Assembly (NCBI GenBank): GCA_947426945.1
Contig: CANEFX010000025.1
Location: 1-36,958, forward strand
Direction: 5' to 3'
Length of the DNA stretch: 36,958 nt
From: an uncultured Bacillota bacterium
GTDB taxonomy: Bacteria; Bacillota; Clostridia; Oscillospirales; Oscillospiraceae
Below the pieces are notes generated by a model. That model saw nothing but the letters and a program-made list of their open reading frames with translations, did no database searches and was not told the origin of the DNA. The translations under genes were made by a program, and so were the position numbers. This document shows, in pieces, positions 32,662-36,958 of the stretch; the stretch's first letter is position 1; each line of letters opens with the position of its first letter.

Positions 32662-34075
32662 CGGACCGCCCCCTCTCTTTTGGTTTGGGAACATGCCGGG
32701 GGAATCCGGCGGTAAACAGACTGCCCTCCGGGCTTCTGGGCCGGGCGGTGACCCAGCCGCCGTGGCGGCGCACCGTATCCCGGACGATGGACAGCCCCAA
32801 TCCGGTGCCGCCGGCGGCCCGGGAACGGGCCTTGTCTACCCGGTAGAAGCGATTGAACACCTTGGGCAGGTCGTCCTCCGGGATGCCAACGCCGGTGTCG
32901 CCCACCTCCAGAAGCACCTGATCTCCGTCCCGGAATACCGAGACGAATACGCTGCCGCCGGTGTAGTTATATTTTATGGCGTTTTCCACCAGGTTGAAAC
33001 AGACCTGAGACAAATCGTCCTCCGTGCACAGGATCAGGCAGTCCGGCCTGAGATTTTTTTCCACCGTTACCCCGGCGGCGTCGGCCACCGGCTGAAGCAG
33101 GGCGACGGTGCGCTCCGCCACCTGGGATACGTCCACCGGCCAGCTTTCGCCGGCCGGCAGACTGTCCAGCCTGGTGAGGGCCAGCAGATGCTCGGTGATG
33201 CGGGTGAGCCGTTCAGCTTCAGAGCCGATATCAGTGACAAAATCCCGCACCATGGCCGGGTCCATCTCGTCTGTCTGAAGGATGGAGTCGGCCAGCAGAC
33301 GGATGGAGGCCAGGGGAGTTTTCAGCTCATGGCTGGCATCGGAGACAAAGCGTCGGCGGACCTCCTCCGTAGTCTGGAGGCGGTCGGTGAGGCTGTTGAA
33401 CTCCCCGGCCAGCTGGGCCATCTCATCCCGGCCCACTGGCTGGAGCCGGTGGCCGTACTCCCCCTCTCCCACGATGCGGATGGCCCGCAGCAGGGCGGCG
33501 ATGCGGGAGGTGAGCAATTTGGAGAAAAAGGTGGACATGACCACGGTGACTGCCGCGATGACCAGGGAGATGGTACGCAGGTTCTGCTGCAGGCTGTACA
33601 GCAGCTCGCCCTGGACCTCGTCCACCTCCAGAATATAGATTGACCCAATGACCATGCCCCGGTAAACGATGGGCATGGCGGCGGTAGAAATAAATTTTCG
33701 GTCGGTATACCGGGAGTAGGATATGTCGCTGCCCCGCAGGGCAGACACTACCTCCTGATACAGAGCGTAGCGGTACTCCGGTTCTGTCTCCGGGGGCGGT
33801 TCCCCCTTCTGGGGCTGCCGGGTACTGTCATAGAGGATCAGCCCTGCCGGGTCAGTAACCAGAATGCGGGTCAGCCCCATGCTGTCCAGCATGTTCATCA
33901 CCCGGGCCACCTGGTCAGCGGACAGGGATTCCAGTTCCATCAGAGCGGAGGCCATCACCGCCGTCTGGCTCTTCAGAGAGTCCCGCTTGGAGGTGAACAG
34001 CAGGTCCTGAGAGGCCAGCACAGGGTAGGTGTTCAGCAGCACCAGTACCACCGCGAAGATGACAAGATAACTCAT
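32654..34075 (-). CDS. membrane sensor histidine kinase
   Basis: 473 residues from the ATG at 34075. TM1 at about 1-22, external sensory domain (about 23-165), TM2 (about 168-190), HAMP (RIAALLRAIRIVGEGEYGHR), dimerisation box SDASHELKTPLASIRLL with His about 248, N box NLVENAIKYNY, G1 DTGVGIPEDDL, F box FNRFYRVD, G2 GTGLGLSIV. WalK/PhoR class. The ATG has no good ribosome site and leaves almost no N-terminal tail; 18 codons upstream in frame an ACG (34129-34127) stands 9 bases after GGGAGG and would add TNKKNKVPFFASLQVKYA, a natural basic cytoplasmic tail. I think translation starts at that non-standard codon. Confidence 0.93.
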   Translation of the reverse strand: MSYLVIFAVVLVLLNTYPVLASQDLLFTSKRDSLKSQTAVMASALMELESLSADQVARVMNMLDSMGLTRILVTDPAGLILYDSTRQPQKGEPPPETEPEYRYALYQEVVSALRGSDISYSRYTDRKFISTAAMPIVYRGMVIGSIYILEVDEVQGELLYSLQQNLRTISLVIAAVTVVMSTFFSKLLTSRIAALLRAIRIVGEGEYGHRLQPVGRDEMAQLAGEFNSLTDRLQTTEEVRRRFVSDASHELKTPLASIRLLADSILQTDEMDPAMVRDFVTDIGSEAERLTRITEHLLALTRLDSLPAGESWPVDVSQVAERTVALLQPVADAAGVTVEKNLRPDCLILCTEDDLSQVCFNLVENAIKYNYTGGSVFVSVFRDGDQVLLEVGDTGVGIPEDDLPKVFNRFYRVDKARSRAAGGTGLGLSIVRDTVRRHGGWVTARPRSPEGSLFTAGFPRHVPKPKERGRSGA

Positions 34076-34171
34076 GGCGTATTTTACCTGGAGAGAGGCG
34101 AAAAAGGGGACCTTGTTCTTTTTGTTCGTAGGATGTCACCTCCCAAAAGATATTCTCTGCCCGGGGATGCT

Positions 34172-34858
34172 TTAGATTTTCGCCAGATAGTAGCCAACGC
34201 CCCATTTGGTGCGGATATACTCCGGATTGGCCGGGTCCAGCTCCAGCTTCTCCCGCAGGCGGCGGACGTGGACGTCCACCGTGCGGTAGTCGCCGATATA
34301 CTCATAGCCCCACACCACGTTGAGCAGATTTTCCCGGCTGTACACCCGGCCGGGATTGTGCAGCAGCAGCTCCATCAGGTCGAACTCCTTGGCGGTGAGC
34401 TCCACCGGCGTGCCGTCCCGCCAGGCCGCCCGGGCAACCGTGTCCAGCCTGATGTGACCGGCCTCCAGAATGGCTGAGGCTTTTTTCTGTTCCGCCGCGC
34501 CGGAACGGCGCAGCAGAGCCCGGACCCGGGCCTTCAGTTCCAGCAGGTTGAAGGGTTTTGTGATATAGTCGTCGGCCCCGCACTCAAAGCCCATAATCTT
34601 GTCCGTGTCCTCTCCCTTTGCCGTCAGCATGATGACGGGGACATTGGAAAACTCCCGGATGCGCATGCAGGCTTGCAGCCCGTCGATCTTGGGCATCATC
34701 AGGTCCAGCAGAATCAGATCGAAGCCCCCCTCCCGGGCCAGCTCCACCGCCTGTTCGCCGTCACAGCCTGTTTCCACCTGGTAGCCCTCATGTTCCAAAT
34801 TGAACTTGATGCCCTTCACCAGCACCTGTTCGTCGTCTACTACTAAGATTTTTGCCAT
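34172..34858 (-). CDS. OmpR/PhoB-family response regulator
   Basis: 228 residues. Receiver: D8-D9, phospho-acceptor D52 (LLDLMMPKIDG), Thr and Lys of MLTAKGED and ITKPF. C-terminal winged helix (about 130-226: VELTAKEFDLMELLLHNPGRVYSRENLL, RTVDVHVRRLREKLE, IRTKWGVGYYL). Very close in style to WalR/PhoP. Start at 34858 (CAGGAGT upstream). It precedes the kinase and GerMN lipoprotein in one unit; ComEA lies 95 bases upstream on the same strand. Confidence 0.95.
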   Translation of the reverse strand: MAKILVVDDEQVLVKGIKFNLEHEGYQVETGCDGEQAVELAREGGFDLILLDLMMPKIDGLQACMRIREFSNVPVIMLTAKGEDTDKIMGFECGADDYITKPFNLLELKARVRALLRRSGAAEQKKASAILEAGHIRLDTVARAAWRDGTPVELTAKEFDLMELLLHNPGRVYSRENLLNVVWGYEYIGDYRTVDVHVRRLREKLELDPANPEYIRTKWGVGYYLAKI

Positions 34859-34953
34859 ATTTTTACTCCTGTTCATATTTTTATCCCTGTAAGGGCCGTT
34901 GTTTTCGACGATCCACTCTTTGCCGCAGACGGAGGGGCTGCATGGACTCACCG

Positions 34954-35349
34954 CTACTCCACACTTACGTACTCCCGCAGGCCCTCCAGAATTGCCGGAC
35001 CGATACCGGACACATTGGTCAGCTCGTCCACTGTTTTAAAGGGCCCGTTGCCGTCCCGCCAGGCAATGATATCCCGTGCCCGCTTTTCTCCAATGCCGGG
35101 CAGACGCTGGAGGTCATAAATATCCGCTGTATTCACGTCAATCACCTCGCCGGGGAGGAGACTGTCCGGATATGGGCTCTCTGAATCCAGCTGCGCGGAG
35201 GAGGAAGCCTCCGCTGCGGGCCGGCGGGCAGAGGATATCTGCCAGGGCTCCGGCGTGCTGGCCCGGGCCAGATACCAGGTGCCGCAGATCAGGAAAAAGG
35301 CCGCCGAAAGAGCCAGTACCGCCAGCCCAAATCTGGATTTTCCTTCCAT
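34954..35349 (-). CDS. comEA: ComEA-like helix-hairpin-helix protein
   Basis: 131 residues. One N-terminal membrane anchor (about 8-27, [20 protein letters not shown]), a flexible Ser/Ala/Pro linker, then the double helix-hairpin-helix: VNTADIYDLQRLPGIGEKRARDIIAWR and VDELTNVSGIGPAILEGLREYV. It should bind double-stranded DNA outside the membrane. Shorter than B. subtilis ComEA (about 205), lacking the oligomerisation domain. ATG 35349 follows AAGGGGGGAG. In the company of a retractile pilus it could take part in DNA uptake; no ComEC or ComFA is in the window. Confidence 0.88.
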   Translation of the reverse strand: MEGKSRFGLAVLALSAAFFLICGTWYLARASTPEPWQISSARRPAAEASSSAQLDSESPYPDSLLPGEVIDVNTADIYDLQRLPGIGEKRARDIIAWRDGNGPFKTVDELTNVSGIGPAILEGLREYVSVE

Positions 35350-35363
35350 AAGCAGCTCCCCCC

Positions 35364-35392
35364 TTGCGATTTTGGCCGCGTTTTGTTATAAT
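35364..35392 (+). promoter_or_regulatory. promoter upstream of the D,D-carboxypeptidase gene
   Basis: TTGCGA (35364-35369), 17-base spacer, TATAAT (35387-35392). The leader to ATG 35508 is about 110 bases. It contains a TTG-started frame (35435) with AAGGAG upstream that overlaps the real start out of frame, and a second possible -10 (TATCAT) near 35484. Confidence 0.65.
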
Positions 35393-35507
35393 GGAGACGG
35401 TCGGAATCATACCGTAAATTTAAGGAGTTCTTAATTGCCTTTTCTCCCTAAGTGCGCTACACTGAGGAGGACATTATTCATTATATCATACATATGGAGA
35501 TTTTCCT

Positions 35508-36875
35508 ATGAAAAAATATCGTTTTCTCTCCGTCTTTCTTCTTGCCGTTATGATGTGCTCCCTGCTGGTCCCGGCTTCCGCTGCCCAGGAGGACCTGAAC
35601 CTCTTCTGTACTCACGCCGTGCTGCTGGATGCCAACCACGGTGAGGTCCTGTATGACATGAAGGCGAACGAGCGGGCCTACCCCGCCAGTACCACCAAGG
35701 TGATGACCGCTCTGCTGGTGATGGAGGCCATCCAGACAGGCCGGCTTACCAGCGGCACCGTAATTACAGTGAACGAAACGGCCATTCAGGATATTCCCGG
35801 CAGTTATGTGGTCAGCGGTTTTAAAGGGGGGGAGGAAATCACGGTGGAGGAGCTGCTGTACTGTCTGCTACTCCCTTCCTCCTGTGACGCCAGCAACATT
35901 TTGGCCGAGGCGGTGGACGGCACCGTGGAGGATTTTGTAGCCCACATGAACCGCCGGGCGGGGGAGCTGGGCTGTGAGGGGACCCACTTTACCAATACCT
36001 ACGGCCGCCACAACGAGGAGCACTACTCTACCGCCTACGATCTGGCCCTCATCATGAGGGCCGCTCTGGAACATGACCTGTTCCGCACCATTATCAAGAC
36101 GGCCTCCCACACTGTGCCAGCCACCAACATGGCCAAGGAGCGGTATTTCTTCAATACCAACGGCCTAATTTCCAATCTGTATCTGGAGGGCTATGTCTAC
36201 GACAAGTGCATCGGCGGAAAGACGGGCAATACCGATGAAGCGGGCCGCTGTCTGGTAGCTGCCGCCGAGGACGGGGACGAGCTGCTTATCTCCGTGGTGC
36301 TGGGCTCCGGGCCCATGGAGGTCCCTGGCGAGGCCAAGCTGAAACAGGGCCAGCTTCGGGAGAGCAGGCGGCTGCTGGAATACGGATTCAGCAATTTTCA
36401 CCGGGTGACAATTACCCGGGGGGAGGAGCCGGTGGAGAAGGTAAAGGTCACCATGTCCCGTCAGGCCGACGAGGTGAATGTAAAGCCCCAGGGATCTATC
36501 ACACGGACCCTGCCCAAGACCATGGATATGGACGACATCGAGACCCGGATCACCCTCTTTTCCAAGGAGGTAGAGGCCCCGGTGGAGGAGGGGCAGGTGA
36601 TGGGTACCATGACCCTGTCCTATGAGGGGGAGGTCTACGGGACTCTGGACCTGGTGGCAGTTACCTCTGTGGAACGCTCCGAGCTGCTCCATAAGAAACA
36701 GCAGTTTTTTGAATTTTTCCAGAGCACCGGCGTAAAGTTGATCCTGGCCGCCGTATTTCTGACGGCTGCTGTGATCCTGCTCCGTTTGCTGGTGTTTCGC
36801 AAGAGGCGGCGGCCCAGGGCCGGAGCGGGCTCACGGGTCCAGGGCCGGGGCAGCTACCGGGGCAACAAGAGGTAG
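35508..36875 (+). CDS. dacF: D-alanyl-D-alanine carboxypeptidase (PBP5/DacF type)
   Basis: 455 residues. Removes the terminal D-Ala of peptidoglycan stem peptides outside the membrane. Signal peptide KKYRFLSVFLLAVMMCSLLVPASA; catalytic S61-T-T-K64 (YPASTTKVMTALL); second motif reads S125-C-D (PSSCDASN), where SxN is standard, so Asn is Asp; third motif GGKTGNTDEAG (about 236-246). The C-terminal PBP5 beta domain (about 300-395) ends in a membrane helix (about 406-432) and a basic tail [11 protein letters not shown], a true anchor rather than the usual amphipathic helix. RBS TGGAGA 7 bases before ATG. Confidence 0.94.
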   Translation: MKKYRFLSVFLLAVMMCSLLVPASAAQEDLNLFCTHAVLLDANHGEVLYDMKANERAYPASTTKVMTALLVMEAIQTGRLTSGTVITVNETAIQDIPGSYVVSGFKGGEEITVEELLYCLLLPSSCDASNILAEAVDGTVEDFVAHMNRRAGELGCEGTHFTNTYGRHNEEHYSTAYDLALIMRAALEHDLFRTIIKTASHTVPATNMAKERYFFNTNGLISNLYLEGYVYDKCIGGKTGNTDEAGRCLVAAAEDGDELLISVVLGSGPMEVPGEAKLKQGQLRESRRLLEYGFSNFHRVTITRGEEPVEKVKVTMSRQADEVNVKPQGSITRTLPKTMDMDDIETRITLFSKEVEAPVEEGQVMGTMTLSYEGEVYGTLDLVAVTSVERSELLHKKQQFFEFFQSTGVKLILAAVFLTAAVILLRLLVFRKRRRPRAGAGSRVQGRGSYRGNKR

Positions 36876-36958
36876 ACAGAAGAATAAAGGGCCTCTCCTT
36901 CTGTGAACTGCTCCAGTAAAAACGGACAATAGACAAAAGGCCCCCTGTGTAGGAAAAT

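Noticed and set aside
35435-35644. 69-codon TTG-started frame overlapping the carboxypeptidase start
   Set aside because: Has AAGGAG upstream and could be a leader peptide, but it runs 137 bases into the real gene out of frame and shows no family; not called as a gene.

Overview
The window looks like a chromosomal segment of a high-GC, Gram-positive (monoderm) anaerobe of the Clostridia, most like the gut Oscillospiraceae (Flavonifractor/Lawsonibacter/Intestinimonas-type genomes). The grounds are: class III glutamine synthetase next to an ANTAR regulator, a type IV pilus locus without any secretin (PilQ) or PilP gene, a GerMN lipoprotein behind a two-component system, DacF-type carboxypeptidase, strong AGGAGG ribosome sites, and dispersed multi-hairpin intergenic repeats. 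The taxonomic call is inference; no rRNA gene is present.

Layout. 1-424: gene-poor edge with a long inverted repeat and two small tandem hairpins. 425-8691: nitrogen and glutamine block. glnA (type I) and an ANTAR pseudo-receiver regulator run leftwards. Divergent from them is a rightward cluster glnN (type III) - asnB - purC - pyrG, which makes glutamine and then spends it on asparagine, purine and CTP synthesis. The glnN leader has a consensus promoter, a terminator hairpin and an overlapping hexaloop hairpin that fits an ANTAR target. 8783-9425: two tiny divergent ribbon-helix-helix genes whose promoters share the same operator-like 14-mer. 9640-10915: ogt and a convergent orphan LytTR response regulator.

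11294-29837: an 18.5-kb type IV pilus locus, the centre of interest. It opens with a 2234-residue prepilin: a normal class III signal and pilin helix carrying three very large GLUG/beta-helix modules and a C-terminal Ig-like region. Then follow three overlapping minor pilin genes (PilX-, PilV- and PilW-like), pilB (with two textbook MshEN c-di-GMP motifs), pilT, pilC, three major-pilin-like genes, a DinJ/YoeB-type toxin-antitoxin pair on the other strand, pilD, pilM, pilN and pilO. The three-pilin cassette is bracketed by two 215-bp direct repeats, and a strongly folded, unidentified RNA lies between pilin 1 and pilin 2. My working model is a c-di-GMP-controlled pilus whose minor-pilin tip complex displays a giant adhesin.

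29838-36958: hairpin-rich gap, tRNA-Arg(ACG), a DUF3783-like gene, metY, a ComEA-like DNA-binding protein followed by an OmpR-type regulator, its sensor kinase and a GerMN lipoprotein (all leftward), and finally a rightward dacF-type D,D-carboxypeptidase gene. The kinase has a good ribosome site placed before an ACG rather than a standard start codon.
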